Made by a program: the position numbers and the translations under genes
Source: Brevundimonas sp. LM2
GTDB lineage: Bacteria > Pseudomonadota > Alphaproteobacteria > Caulobacterales > Caulobacteraceae
DNA length: 64,000 nt
NCBI RefSeq assembly: GCF_002002865.1
Contig: NZ_CP019508.1
Coordinates: forward strand, 1,518,501 to 1,582,500
Direction of reading: 5' to 3'
The notes under the pieces: generated by a model
What the model was told of the DNA's origin: nothing
The model's database searches: none
What the model saw: only the letters and a program-made list of their open reading frames with translations
Shown: positions 30,172 to 38,278 of the stretch, in pieces
How positions within the stretch are numbered: the stretch's first letter is position 1
Layout of the letters: every line of letters begins with the position of its first letter

Positions 30172-31273
30172 AGATCACTTCGACGCCCGGCTTGACGGCC
30201 TTGGCCAGCTGTTCGGCGCTCCAGTTGGTCAGACGGACGCAGCCGCTGGAAGCGGTCTTGGCGATCTTGGACGGCTCGGGCGTGCCGTGGATGCCGTAGG
30301 TGTCGCGCGACAGGTCGATCCAGACCGAGCCGACGGGATTGTTCGGCCCGGCGGGGACCACCACCCGCTTGTCGCCCCGGTCGTAGCTGACCCGGCTGGG
30401 GTCGTAGGTGTAGTTGGGTTCCGGCGCGACGCCGACGACGGTCAGGCGACCCGTGGGGGCCGGGCGGGCCGTGCTGCCGACGGTGGCGGGATAGAAGGCC
30501 AGCAGGGTGCCGTCTTCGCCGAAGGCGCGCAGCGAGCCTTCGGCCTTGTCGATGGCGATGCGGGTGACGGCGGCGGGCAGGGGCTGCTCGGCCACGGCGG
30601 GCACGACGAGCGTCTGGCCCGCCTGGGCGAAATTCACCCCGGGGTTCAGCGCCGTCAGCAGGCCCTCGGTGACGTGGAACCGCTCGGCCAGCATTTCCAG
30701 CGGCGTGCGGTAGGAGAGGGCGTTCAGCTCGCTCTGGGCCACGAGGTCGGTCGGGATATTGGGCTCGAACGGCCCGGCGATGTCGGCCGCGGTGATGGCA
30801 TAGGTCGTCATGACCGTGCCGGCGCCCTGGATCAGCCGGGCGAATACCTGATCGTCCAGCTTGCCGTCGACCGGCAGACCGTTCGCCTCTTCGAAGGCCG
30901 CCACGGCCTGGGACGTGTTGTCGCCGCCCAGCCCGTCGATGGCTCCGGGGGAAAAGCGGGCGCGCTCCAGCAGGATCTGCGCCCGGATGATCTCGGGGCG
31001 GGGCGGGGTGGTCGCGGCCGCGGCCGCCCCTTCGTCGCCGGGGGCGGTCGGCGCCTGCGCGCTGGCGGCGGCGCCAGCGGGCGCGGCCGGGTCCTCCGCC
31101 GGCGTCCAGACGGCGCGTTCGATCGCCTGGGCGGACAGGGGTCCGGAGGCCCCGGCCGGGGCGCTGGCCTGGGTCGGCGGCGTCGTGGGCGGACTCTGGG
31201 CCGGTTCGGGCGTGTCGCAGGCCGAGAGGGCGACGGAGGCGAGCAGGGCGGAGGCAAGCGACAGGCGGATCAT
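30164..31273 (-). CDS. L,D-transpeptidase (YkuD) lipoprotein with LysM-like domain
   Basis: 369 residues from the ATG at 31273, chosen because it gives a lipoprotein signal (VALSAC, Cys 20); the frame is open further upstream without a credible start. Order: Ala/Pro-rich linker (25-100), a peptidoglycan-binding-like helical repeat (RAQILLERARFSPGAIDGLGG), a LysM-like stretch (YRTPLEMLAERFHVTEGLLTALNPG) and the YkuD domain with HGTP and the catalytic SSGCVRL. It forms 3-3 peptidoglycan crosslinks or attaches proteins to the wall. Confidence 0.92.
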   Translation of the reverse strand: MIRLSLASALLASVALSACDTPEPAQSPPTTPPTQASAPAGASGPLSAQAIERAVWTPAEDPAAPAGAAASAQAPTAPGDEGAAAAATTPPRPEIIRAQILLERARFSPGAIDGLGGDNTSQAVAAFEEANGLPVDGKLDDQVFARLIQGAGTVMTTYAITAADIAGPFEPNIPTDLVAQSELNALSYRTPLEMLAERFHVTEGLLTALNPGVNFAQAGQTLVVPAVAEQPLPAAVTRIAIDKAEGSLRAFGEDGTLLAFYPATVGSTARPAPTGRLTVVGVAPEPNYTYDPSRVSYDRGDKRVVVPAGPNNPVGSVWIDLSRDTYGIHGTPEPSKIAKTASSGCVRLTNWSAEQLAKAVKPGVEVIFS

Positions 31274-31417
31274 CAACACAACTCTCAGGACTGGACTGAG
31301 CCAACCCCCAGCCGCCTTGACCGTTCCGCGAGACCGCGATCGCGACGAGGGAACGGTTGCGCGCGGGCGGCAAATCGGTGTGTAGGTCAGGACCAACGTT
31401 AGGATCTCGGTAACCCT

Positions 31418-31549
31418 ATGCGGCGCGCGCTTCACATCGGTCTGTTCATCGGCACGCTGATCGGGGTCTCGGCCTGCGCGACGGCCGACGGGGCGGGCGG
31501 TTCGCCGCGTGGGGCCTATGGCTCGGTCGAGGCCGGCCGGACCGGCTGA
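31418..31549 (+). CDS. very small putative lipoprotein
   Basis: A 43-codon frame beginning MRRALHIGLFIGTLIGVSAC, a complete lipoprotein signal with lipobox VSAC, followed by only 23 Gly/Ala-rich residues (CATADGAGGSPRGAYGSVEA and a few more). It is divergent from the L,D-transpeptidase gene and precedes the CNNM-type gene. The ribosome site is weak (AGGA 13 bases upstream). Function unknown. Confidence 0.45.
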   Translation: MRRALHIGLFIGTLIGVSACATADGAGGSPRGAYGSVEAGRTG

Positions 31550-31650
31550 TCCTCCCGCCCAAGGAAATCATGGCGAAAGCGGCCGTCTTCGGCTAACGAT
31601 GGGGGGCGGACGCCGACTGTCGCGCCGCGCCGGTTCTGCTTCCCCTCAAG

Positions 31651-32985
31651 ATGTTACTCATCGCCATCGTCGTCGTTCTGCTCCTCGTGGTGCTCAACGG
31701 CCTGTTCGCCGCGACCGAGATGGCGGTCGTCTCCTCCCGGAAATCCAAGCTCCAGAGCCGCGCCGAACGCGGTGACCGCGGCGCGCGGGCGGCGCTGAAG
31801 CTGTCGGAAGACCCGACCCATTTCCTGTCCGCCGTCCAGGTCGGCATCACCTTGATCGGCATTCTGGCCGGTGCCTATGGTCAGGCCGCGATCGCGGGTG
31901 AGCTGGACCTGATCCTCGAGGCCGCCTTTCCCGCCCTGGCGGCCTATACCGAGATCTTCTCGACCCTGCTGGTGGTCATCTGCATCACCTATGTGTCGCT
32001 GATCGTCGGCGAGCTGGTGCCCAAGCGGCTGGCGCTGATCTTCCCCGAATCGATCGCGGCCAAGATGGCCGCCCCGATCTCGACCGTGGCGATCGTGCTG
32101 CATCCGTTCGTGGTCCTGCTGACCGCCTCGACCTCGGGCATCCTGAAGATCATGGGCGTCAGGGATCGCGACGGGTCCGACGTCACCCAGGAGGAGGTCG
32201 AGACCATGATCGCCGAGGGTACCTCCGCCGGTCTGATCGAGCCCGAGGAGCAGACCATGATCGAAGAGATCCTGCGTCTGGGGGATCGCCCGATCCGGGT
32301 CGCCATGACGCCGCGCCACGAGGTGTTCTGGGTCGCCCTGGACGACTCCGAGGCGGTCCTGCGCGAGGAGGTCCGCACCTGTCCGTATTCGCGCATCGTC
32401 GTGGCGCGCGAGAACGACGTCGATAATCCGCTGGGCGTCGTTCACAAGAAGGATCTTCTGGACAGCCTGCTGGACAACGGCGAGTTCAATATCGAGAAGC
32501 ACGTCCAGACCCCGGCCTTCATCCCTCAGTCGACCTCGGTGCTGAAGGCGCTGGAAATCCTCAAGGCGTCGAAGGTCCACATGGCCTTCCTGGTCGACGA
32601 ATTCGGCGCGTTCGAGGGCGTGGTCACGGCCACCGATCTGCTGGAGATGATCGCCGGCGACTTCGACGAGGGACACGACGCCAAGGAAGCCCTGATCCGC
32701 ATGCGCGAGGACGGCAGCTGGCTGGTCGACGGCCAGACCGATCTGGACGAGCTGGCCGACGAACTGGGCGAGGACTTCGGGGAAGCCGAAGGCTTCCACA
32801 CGGTCGCCGGGCTGGTGCTGCACCACCTGTCGCGCGTGCCGGACGAGGGCGAGATCCTGCAACTGGGCCGGTTCGAGGTCGAGGTCGTGGACATGGACGA
32901 CCGTCGGATCGACAAGCTGATCTTCAAGCAGCTGGTCAAGGCCGAGGACGAGCGAGACGCCGTCGCGGCCCACCACGATCACTGA
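31651..32985 (+). CDS. hemolysin/CNNM family protein (DUF21, CBS pair, CorC_HlyC)
   Basis: 444 residues. DUF21 membrane domain at the start (MLLIAIVVVLLLVVLNGLF, ATEMAVVSSRKSKL, HFLSAVQVGITLIGILAG), two CBS domains in the middle (from about 200: EEILRLGDRPIRVAMTPR and the second around MAFLVDEFGAFEGVVTATDL) and a CorC_HlyC domain at the end (DGSWLVDGQTDLDELADELG). Family members are linked to Mg2+ or Co2+ efflux; hemolysis is a historical name. Alone in its transcription unit. Confidence 0.92.
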   Translation: MLLIAIVVVLLLVVLNGLFAATEMAVVSSRKSKLQSRAERGDRGARAALKLSEDPTHFLSAVQVGITLIGILAGAYGQAAIAGELDLILEAAFPALAAYTEIFSTLLVVICITYVSLIVGELVPKRLALIFPESIAAKMAAPISTVAIVLHPFVVLLTASTSGILKIMGVRDRDGSDVTQEEVETMIAEGTSAGLIEPEEQTMIEEILRLGDRPIRVAMTPRHEVFWVALDDSEAVLREEVRTCPYSRIVVARENDVDNPLGVVHKKDLLDSLLDNGEFNIEKHVQTPAFIPQSTSVLKALEILKASKVHMAFLVDEFGAFEGVVTATDLLEMIAGDFDEGHDAKEALIRMREDGSWLVDGQTDLDELADELGEDFGEAEGFHTVAGLVLHHLSRVPDEGEILQLGRFEVEVVDMDDRRIDKLIFKQLVKAEDERDAVAAHHDH

Positions 32986-32997
32986 CGGAGCGGCCGC

Positions 32998-34512
32998 CTA
33001 TTCGACCAGACGCACCGCGTTGATCGAGGCGGCGATCCCGGTGAAGGCCGCTTCCAGCGAGGTCGCGTCGGTGGCGTCGAAATAGTGATCGCTGTCGCTG
33101 GCGCAGTCGCTCAGCAAGGTTTGGGCGGCCTCTGTATCGACGGCCAGGCCGACCGTGAAGATCTCGATTTCCTTGCTCTTCGCATAGGCGCAGATGCTGG
33201 CGACATCGTCATTGGTCGCCCTCTTCTGCGTCGCCGCCGTTGCGGCGTTGGTGGACAGCGTCAGGTGGCGACCATCGCCGGGGTTAAAACGAAGGGTGTT
33301 CTCCCCGTCCGTCATCAGCACCAGGATCTTGCGGGGCGCGCGGTTGCCGGGGCTGTACGCCGCGCCCTCGATGAAGGGCTGTGTCGGCGACAGGACGTTC
33401 ACCCCCCAGATCAAGCCGGACGGAATGTGGGTTTCCGGTCGGTAAGACCCCACGTTGACCACGAGGTTGTCGATGGTGGTCAGCACCGTCGCCTTCTGAT
33501 CCGTCAGGGTCTGGATCGGATTGAGGCAGGTCTGACTGGTGCCCAGGAAGCCCTTGTAGACTGTTTCGGGGCGGGTGTCGTTCAGACGCAGCGTGCCGGT
33601 GTTGCGGGAATAGACGCAGCCGTACCAGCTATAGCGGGTCGTGACGGGGCTGCCGCCCCCCGTGCAGCTTTCCCGGGTCTGCGCCGGGGTGACGGGGGTG
33701 GTTCTGCAGGTCTGCGGCGTGGTCCAGCAGGCATAGGATTCCGGCACCCCATCCTTGAAACGGGTGCATGTGCCGCGCACGCCGCCGGTGCAGGTCGTGG
33801 TGGTGACGGGCACCTGGGTGCAGACCCGGGGTGACGGCGTGGACGTGGACGAATAGTCAGGCGGAACGCTGATCCAGGACGCGGATCGGTTGCTGGTGCC
33901 GACGTTGACGTATTCCGCATAGGGGACCACCCCGAACTTCACATTGTCGACGTCCGTGGTCATCAGGGCGTTCGTCAGAATACGGGCCGAGGACTTAAGG
34001 GCGTTGATCCGCGTCGTGGAACCGGCCGAGGCCGACATCGACCATGTATTGTCCAGCACCATGACCAGTTCGACGCCGTCGGCGGCCCCGCGCTCGGCGA
34101 CAGCATCGACCACCAGCGGCAGACGCGGAATGTTGAAGACGCTGCCGAACAGCGTGTCGACCTCGCCCGTCAGCACCGCCTGCAGGCGTTGACCGGGCTC
34201 CTGGGTCACGGCGACCGTGTAGCCCGCGTTGATCCGTTGGCCGCCCTGGTTCAGGTTCGGTTCGAGGTATTGGGTGACGAGGGTCTCCAGCGCGTCGAGC
34301 TCCTGGATCCCCGAAGCGGCGCCCGCGAGAACCGCGGCGTCGACGGCATCTTGAGTGACGGAGCGCAGGGCCTGATAGCGAGAGAGATCGATCCCGAAGC
34401 CGACCAGCAGGATGATCGCGGGTGCGACGAGCGCGAAGATCAAGGCGACATTGCCCCGTCGATCTTTCAAGAGCCGCCGCAGAGTTCCAAATTTCGAGAG
34501 GACACGGAGCAA
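32998..34512 (-). CDS. TadG-like protein with von Willebrand A domain
   Basis: 504 residues. One membrane segment after DRRGNVALIFALVAPAIILL (residues 18-40), the TadE/TadG-type prepilin-like start, then a vWA domain with VMVLDNTWSMS (151-160) as the metal site, where the first serine of DxSxS is threonine. Between residues 231 and 329 the domain is interrupted by a Thr-rich insert holding eight cysteines (231, 241, 249, 262, 269, 283, 299, 329), probably disulphide-bonded outside. LVLMTDGENT is the late vWA strand. No other tad gene is near, so it is likely a stand-alone envelope protein. Confidence 0.88.
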   Translation of the reverse strand: MLRVLSKFGTLRRLLKDRRGNVALIFALVAPAIILLVGFGIDLSRYQALRSVTQDAVDAAVLAGAASGIQELDALETLVTQYLEPNLNQGGQRINAGYTVAVTQEPGQRLQAVLTGEVDTLFGSVFNIPRLPLVVDAVAERGAADGVELVMVLDNTWSMSASAGSTTRINALKSSARILTNALMTTDVDNVKFGVVPYAEYVNVGTSNRSASWISVPPDYSSTSTPSPRVCTQVPVTTTTCTGGVRGTCTRFKDGVPESYACWTTPQTCRTTPVTPAQTRESCTGGGSPVTTRYSWYGCVYSRNTGTLRLNDTRPETVYKGFLGTSQTCLNPIQTLTDQKATVLTTIDNLVVNVGSYRPETHIPSGLIWGVNVLSPTQPFIEGAAYSPGNRAPRKILVLMTDGENTLRFNPGDGRHLTLSTNAATAATQKRATNDDVASICAYAKSKEIEIFTVGLAVDTEAAQTLLSDCASDSDHYFDATDATSLEAAFTGIAASINAVRLVE

Positions 34513-34616
34513 GGCAGGGCCCCCATTTTTGAGGCCTTCTTCATACGGGTCCGAGGTTAAGAACGCCTTTCTCCGACGCGCCGGGTCCGGAGGCCCGATC
34601 CGGGCGCTGCCCGGTC

Positions 34617-34643
34617 TTGCTTCGACGGTCGCCGCTTGCTAAA
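34617..34643 (+). promoter_or_regulatory. candidate tRNA-Trp/secE promoter
   Basis: GCTAAA (34638-34643) fits the Caulobacter -10 GCTANA; TTGCTT (34617-34622) or TTCGACG (34621-34627) stand at usable spacing. About 70 bases before the tRNA. Confidence 0.35.
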
Positions 34644-34714
34644 GCCCCCGCTCTGGCGAAGCCAACGCGCCTGAGGGTTCGCCCCTCCGGCGCGTTTTAG
34701 TTTTGTCCGGACAT

Positions 34715-34790
34715 AGGAGTTTAGCTCAGCTGGTAGAGCACCGGTCTCCAAAACCGGGGGTCGTGGGTTCGAATCCCCCAACTCCTGCCA
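34715..34790 (+). tRNA. trnW: tRNA-Trp (anticodon CCA)
   Basis: 76 bases. Acceptor AGGAGTT pairs with AACTCCT, discriminator G and encoded CCA at 34788-34790; D-loop AGCTCAGCTGGTAGAGC; anticodon stem CCGGT/ACCGG with loop CTCCAAA reading anticodon CCA; T-loop GGTTCGAATCC. Its place just before secE is the classic bacterial order. Confidence 0.97.
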
Positions 34791-34871
34791 TTTCCCCCCT
34801 GTCCTCGCAGCCTGGGCTTCCCCATCTGCGGGGACAGGACCGAATATCGAAACGAGACCCTTAAGGCGATC

Positions 34872-35183
34872 ATGGCCAAGCCCCAGTTCCCCGGCCGTCG
34901 CACCGGCAACCCGGCCGCCCGGGCCAAGCCGCAGATCGCGAACGCCGCCGCCGCCTCGACCGTGACCTTGGACGCCCCCGCGCCCAAGAAGCGGACCTCG
35001 CCCGGCCAGTTCATCAATCAGGTGCAGGCCGAGGCCAAGAAGATCGTCTGGCCCAGCCGCAAGGAGACCTGGATCACCTCGGTCATGGTGTTCATCATGG
35101 TCGCCATCGCGGTCGTCTTCTTCTGGGCCGTCGACACCGCCCTGGGCTGGCTGTCGACCATCATCCTCGCCATCGGCCAATAA
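34872..35183 (+). CDS. secE: preprotein translocase subunit SecE
   Basis: 103 residues; clamps the SecY channel in the inner membrane. The conserved part is QVQAEAKKIVWPSRKETWITS followed by one membrane segment (VMVFIMVAIAVVFFWAV), the short single-span form. The first 50 residues are a Pro/Ala-rich basic extension longer than in most short SecE proteins. Located between tRNA-Trp and nusG. Confidence 0.95.
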   Translation: MAKPQFPGRRTGNPAARAKPQIANAAAASTVTLDAPAPKKRTSPGQFINQVQAEAKKIVWPSRKETWITSVMVFIMVAIAVVFFWAVDTALGWLSTIILAIGQ

Positions 35184-35202
35184 TCAACAAGGAGACGCGC
35201 CC

Positions 35203-35784
35203 ATGACGGATGCAGCGCCCGACACCAAAGTCGCCTCGAACCCGCGGCACAAGTGGTACATCGTCCACGCCTATTCGAACTTCGAGAAGAAGGTCGCCCA
35301 GCATATCCGCGACCAGGCCAAGCAGCGTGATCTGGAGGAATGCTTCTCCGAGATCCTGGTGCCGACCGAGGACGTCGTCGAGATCCGCCGCGGCCGCAAG
35401 GTCAACTCGGAGCGCAAATTCTTCCCCGGCTACGTCCTGGTGAAGATGGAGCTGACCGACGACGCCTATCACCTGGTCAAGGATACGCCCAAGGTCACGG
35501 GCTTCCTGGGTGCCGCGGGCGGCACCAAGCCGCTGCCGGTCAGTGAGCGCGAAGTCCAGGCCATCATCGGGGCCGTGGAAGAGGGCGTCGAGCGTCCGAA
35601 GCCCACGATCCGCTTCGACATCGGCGAGACCGTCAAGGTCATCGACGGACCCTTCGCCAGCTTCGACGGCCAGGTGGAGAGCGTCGACGAGGACGCCGCC
35701 CGCCTGCGCGTCGCCGTGTCGATCTTCGGCCGGCCGACGCCGGTGGATCTGGAATACAGCCAGGTCGAGAAGAACGCGGCTTAA
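35203..35784 (+). CDS. nusG: transcription termination/antitermination factor NusG
   Basis: 193 residues: NGN domain (KWYIVHAYSNFEKKVAQHI, FFPGYVLVKMELTD) and KOW domain (IGETVKVIDGPFASFDGQVE). Binds RNA polymerase and couples to Rho or S10. Twenty bases after secE. A GNRA-loop terminator lies 60 bases downstream inside a REP-like region. Confidence 0.97.
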   Translation: MTDAAPDTKVASNPRHKWYIVHAYSNFEKKVAQHIRDQAKQRDLEECFSEILVPTEDVVEIRRGRKVNSERKFFPGYVLVKMELTDDAYHLVKDTPKVTGFLGAAGGTKPLPVSEREVQAIIGAVEEGVERPKPTIRFDIGETVKVIDGPFASFDGQVESVDEDAARLRVAVSIFGRPTPVDLEYSQVEKNAA

Positions 35785-35798
35785 GCAGGAGGGGCGGT

Positions 35799-35953
35799 CT
35801 CCCTCCCCTTGCGGGGGAGGGGTGTCGCGAAGCGACGGGGTGGGGGCGGCTCGGCGACGAGCCGCCTTTTTGCTGGTCGGAGTCCGGGTCGCCCGGCCGC
35901 CCCCGCCCGGTCTCCGCTGCGCTTCGACCACCCTCCCCGAACGGGGAGGGAGA
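35799..35953. repeat. REP-like palindromic region after nusG
   Basis: CTCCCTCCCC near 35800 and GGGGAGGGAG near 35944-35953 are inverted arms, each forming its own hairpin; inside is TCGCGAAGCGACGGGGTGGG, related to the core of the region at 18.2 kb. It surrounds the nusG terminator. The 311-base nusG-rplK gap also holds a promoter and a short leader with a hairpin (CCGAC at 36061 with GTCGG at 36070). Confidence 0.8.
35845..35871 (+). terminator. intrinsic terminator after nusG
   Basis: Nine-base-pair stem (35845-35853 with 35858-35866), GCGA tetraloop, then five T. It separates secE-nusG from rplK-rplA. Confidence 0.85.
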
Positions 35954-35959
35954 GGCGCA

Positions 35960-35986
35960 TTGCCTCCCTTAGCCGCCTCTGCTACA
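35960..35986 (+). promoter_or_regulatory. candidate rplK promoter
   Basis: TTGCCTC (35960-35966), 14-base spacer, GCTACA (35981-35986): fits the Caulobacter housekeeping pattern TTGACGS-N10-14-GCTANA. About 100 bases of leader follow before rplK. Confidence 0.5.
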
Positions 35987-36095
35987 CGCGCGCCTCCCGT
36001 GGCTCCGGCCTCGGGACAAATCCGTGGGAGGCAGCCATGCCGCACCACGGCTCACCGGTCCCGACTAGCGTCGGGGTCATTCACAGGAGAGACCA

Positions 36096-36527
36096 ATGGC
36101 CAAGAAGATTCTGGGCTATATCAAGCTGCAGGTGCCGGCCGGTTCGGCCACGCCTTCCCCCCCGATCGGGCCCGCACTGGGTCAACGGGGCGTGAACATC
36201 ATGGGCTTCGTCAAGGAGTTCAACGCGCGCACCGAGAAGGAAGTGAAGGGCACGCCCCTGCCGACCGTGATCACTGTCTATCAGGACAAGAGCTTCACCT
36301 TCGTCACCAAGACCCCGCCGGCCACCCACTACATCAAACAGGCCGTGGGCATCACCTCGGGCGCCAAGCTGACGGGCCGCGAGACGGTCGGTTCGATCAC
36401 CCGCACCCAGCTGCGCGAGATCGCCGAGAAGAAGATGAAGGACCTTAACGCCAACGATCTGGATGCCGCCGCGCGCATCATCGAAGGTTCCGCCAAGGCC
36501 ATCGGCCTGAACATTGTGGAGGCCTGA
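36096..36527 (+). CDS. rplK: 50S ribosomal protein L11
   Basis: 143 residues; forms the GTPase-associated centre with 23S rRNA. Starts [20 protein letters not shown] with the Pro-rich hinge [19 protein letters not shown]; ends [19 protein letters not shown] ribosome site. Followed by rplA after two bases. Confidence 0.98.
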   Translation: MAKKILGYIKLQVPAGSATPSPPIGPALGQRGVNIMGFVKEFNARTEKEVKGTPLPTVITVYQDKSFTFVTKTPPATHYIKQAVGITSGAKLTGRETVGSITRTQLREIAEKKMKDLNANDLDAAARIIEGSAKAIGLNIVEA

Positions 36528-36529
36528 CC

Positions 36530-37219
36530 ATGAGCAAGCCCACCAAGCGTATGAAGGCGTTCAACGCCGACACCCTGGCCCTGATGACCGTCTCCGACGC
36601 CATTGCGGCCGTGAAGGCCAATGCCTCGGCCAAGTTCGACGAGTCGATCGAGATCGCCGTCAACCTGGGCGTCGATCCCCGCCATGCCGACCAGCAGGTC
36701 CGTGGCGTGGTCAACCTGCCGTCCGGCACCGGCCGTGACGTTCGCGTCGCCGTCTTCGCCAAGGACGCCAAGGCTGCTGAAGCCCTGGCCGCCGGCGCCG
36801 ACATCGTGGGCGCCGAGGATCTGTACGAGAAGATCAACGGCGGCTTCATGGACTTCGACCGCGTCATCGCGTCCCCGGACATGATGGCCCTGGTCGGTCG
36901 TCTGGGTAAGGTGCTGGGCCCGCGCGGCCTGATGCCGAACCCCAAGGTCGGCACCGTGACCCCGAACGTCGCCCAGGCCGTCAAGGACGCCAAGGGCGGT
37001 GCGGTCGAGTTCCGCGTCGAGAAGGCCGGTATCGCTCACGGCGGCATCGGCAAGGCCTCCTTTACCCAGGAAGCCCTCGAGGCCAACGTCCGCGCCTATG
37101 TCGACGCCCTGCAACGCGCCCGTCCGACCGGCGCCAAGGGCACCTACGTCAAGCGCATCAGCCTGTCGTCCACCATGGGCCCGGGCATCAAGATCGATCC
37201 GGCCTCCATCTCGGCCTGA
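36530..37219 (+). CDS. rplA: 50S ribosomal protein L1
   Basis: 229 residues; L1 stalk protein and translational repressor of rplK-rplA in other bacteria. Conserved blocks are [49 protein letters not shown] and the late [14 protein letters not shown]. Followed by a strong terminator. Confidence 0.98.
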   Translation: MSKPTKRMKAFNADTLALMTVSDAIAAVKANASAKFDESIEIAVNLGVDPRHADQQVRGVVNLPSGTGRDVRVAVFAKDAKAAEALAAGADIVGAEDLYEKINGGFMDFDRVIASPDMMALVGRLGKVLGPRGLMPNPKVGTVTPNVAQAVKDAKGGAVEFRVEKAGIAHGGIGKASFTQEALEANVRAYVDALQRARPTGAKGTYVKRISLSSTMGPGIKIDPASISA

Positions 37220-37247
37220 TCCATCGACTTCGGTCGATAGGATATGA

Positions 37248-37279
37248 GGGCGGCGACCGCAGGGTCGCCGCCCTTTTTT
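37248..37279 (+). terminator. intrinsic terminator after rplA
   Basis: Eleven-base-pair stem (37248-37258 with 37263-37273) and six T at 37274-37279. It closes rplK-rplA one base before the vapBC promoter begins. Confidence 0.93.
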
Positions 37280-37280
37280 C

Positions 37281-37326
37281 TTGCGTATTGCTCGTTCGGC
37301 TAGACGAAGCTAGGCTTTGGCTAGCC
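37281..37326 (+). promoter_or_regulatory. candidate vapBC promoter with three phased GCTAG boxes
   Basis: TTGCGT (37281-37286) and GCTAGA (37299-37304), spacer 12, fit a Caulobacter-type promoter. GCTAG occurs at 37299, 37309 and 37320, that is 10 and 11 bases apart on one helical face, and the last is part of the 8-base palindrome GGCTAGCC (37319-37326). The boxes cover the -10 and the start region, where VapB-VapC complexes bind in this family. Confidence 0.45.
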
Positions 37327-37337
37327 GGAGAAACGCC

Positions 37338-37577
37338 ATGGCCTTTCACGTCCGAGATAAGGAGACCGATGCGCTGGTGCGGGAGCTTGCCCTGCGGCGT
37401 GGGGTTGGTCTGACAGAGGCTGTCAGGCTAGCCGTCGAGGGGGAGCTTGCACGTCAGGGGCGCGAAGTCGCAGAAAAGCGCGCGCGCGTTAGTGCCCTTC
37501 TCAATGAAGTCGATGCCTGGCCGCGCACGGGACTGAAAGCCGATAAGGCCTTCTTTGATGAACTATCCGGGGACTGA
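37338..37577 (+). CDS. vapB: VapB-type antitoxin
   Basis: 79 residues from the ATG at 37338 (GGAG nine bases upstream). It starts MAFHVRDKETDALVRELALR and continues GVGLTEAVRLAVEGEL, the ribbon-helix-helix pattern of Rv0623/PSK-type VapB antitoxins; the end (DAWPRTGLKADKAFFDELSGD) should wrap the toxin. Its stop shares one base with the toxin start. The module lies between rplA and rplJ. Confidence 0.88.
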   Translation: MAFHVRDKETDALVRELALRRGVGLTEAVRLAVEGELARQGREVAEKRARVSALLNEVDAWPRTGLKADKAFFDELSGD

Positions 37578-37975
37578 TGTTCATCGACGCGTCAGCCTTC
37601 TGCGCTGTCCTGTTGGGAGAGCCGGAGCGCGACCTTCTCTTGGAGCAGATGATCTCGGCCAGCCACGCCTACACGTCCGCCATAGCTGTGTGGGAGACTG
37701 TCAGGGCGCTGTCCCGTGAGGCTGATCGGGAAATCCAGCAGGCGTCGATGATGGTCGAGACCCTTGTTGACGCCATAGACGCGGAATTGGTGGCCATCGG
37801 CATGGCGGAGCAACGGCTTGCCGTCGAAGCCTTCGAGCGATTTGGAAAAGGACGGCATCCGGCGGCGCTGAATATGGGCGACTGTTTCGCCTACGCCTGC
37901 GCTCGTCGTCTGAATGTGCCTCTACTTTTCAAGGGCAACGACTTTTCCAGGACGGACATCGGCGTCGTCGGTTGA
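37577..37975 (+). CDS. vapC: VapC-type PIN-domain ribonuclease toxin
   Basis: 132 residues. The four acidic PIN residues are Asp4 (FIDASAF), Glu40 (VWETVRAL), Asp102 (NMGDCFAYA) and Asp122 (KGNDFSRTD), so the nuclease site is complete. VapC toxins cut tRNAs or rRNA at defined sites; the target here is unknown. The stop codon TGA (37973-37975) lies inside the -35 box of the rplJ promoter. Confidence 0.92.
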   Translation: MFIDASAFCAVLLGEPERDLLLEQMISASHAYTSAIAVWETVRALSREADREIQQASMMVETLVDAIDAELVAIGMAEQRLAVEAFERFGKGRHPAALNMGDCFAYACARRLNVPLLFKGNDFSRTDIGVVG

Positions 37976-37999
37976 TTTCCCGCCCCGCTCATGTATAGA
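37972..37999 (+). promoter_or_regulatory. candidate rplJ-rplL promoter
   Basis: TTGATT (37972-37977), 16-base spacer, TATAGA (37994-37999). The -35 overlaps the end of vapC. Predicted leader of about 270 bases. Confidence 0.5.
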
Positions 38000-38004
38000 G
38001 CGCC

Positions 38005-38278
38005 ACTTCCCGTCGAGACCCCGGTCCCGACGGTCCTGTCCGAGAACTTCGGGGCGAGGGGGCCACCCTTGCCATAAATGCTGGAGAGCCCTCCAGCGCC
38101 GTGGGGAGATGGGGATGCAGACGACGCACGGTCGGCCCGGGATTCCGGGACGGACCCCCGTCAGAGCCTCCTTCGGACATTGCTACCCGGCCTGAACGCT
38201 TCGCGGCGACGCGTGGCGCATGGGTCGTCTCGACGTCGGGAATAAGCCCGGCGGCGAACCTCAAGACTGGAGACCGCA
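38005..38278 (+). promoter_or_regulatory. structured 5' leader of rplJ
   Basis: About 270 untranslated bases before rplJ with several hairpins: CCGTCG (38010-38015) with CGACGG (38028-38033), CTGGAG (38081-38086) with CTCCAG (38091-38096), CCCGG/CCGGG at 38136-38149. In many bacteria L10(L12)4 binds such a leader to repress its own translation. I cannot place the kink-turn with certainty. Confidence 0.45.

Noticed and set aside
31654-32982. 442-codon minus-strand frame opposite the CNNM-type gene
   Set aside because: Antisense shadow; the plus-strand product has full DUF21, CBS and CorC domains.
32998-34512. Part of a tad pilus island
   Set aside because: No cpaA-F, tadB or tadC genes in the neighbourhood.
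38118-38195. Leader peptide frame before rplJ
   Set aside because: A short ATG frame exists but it lacks a good ribosome site or a regulatory codon pattern.
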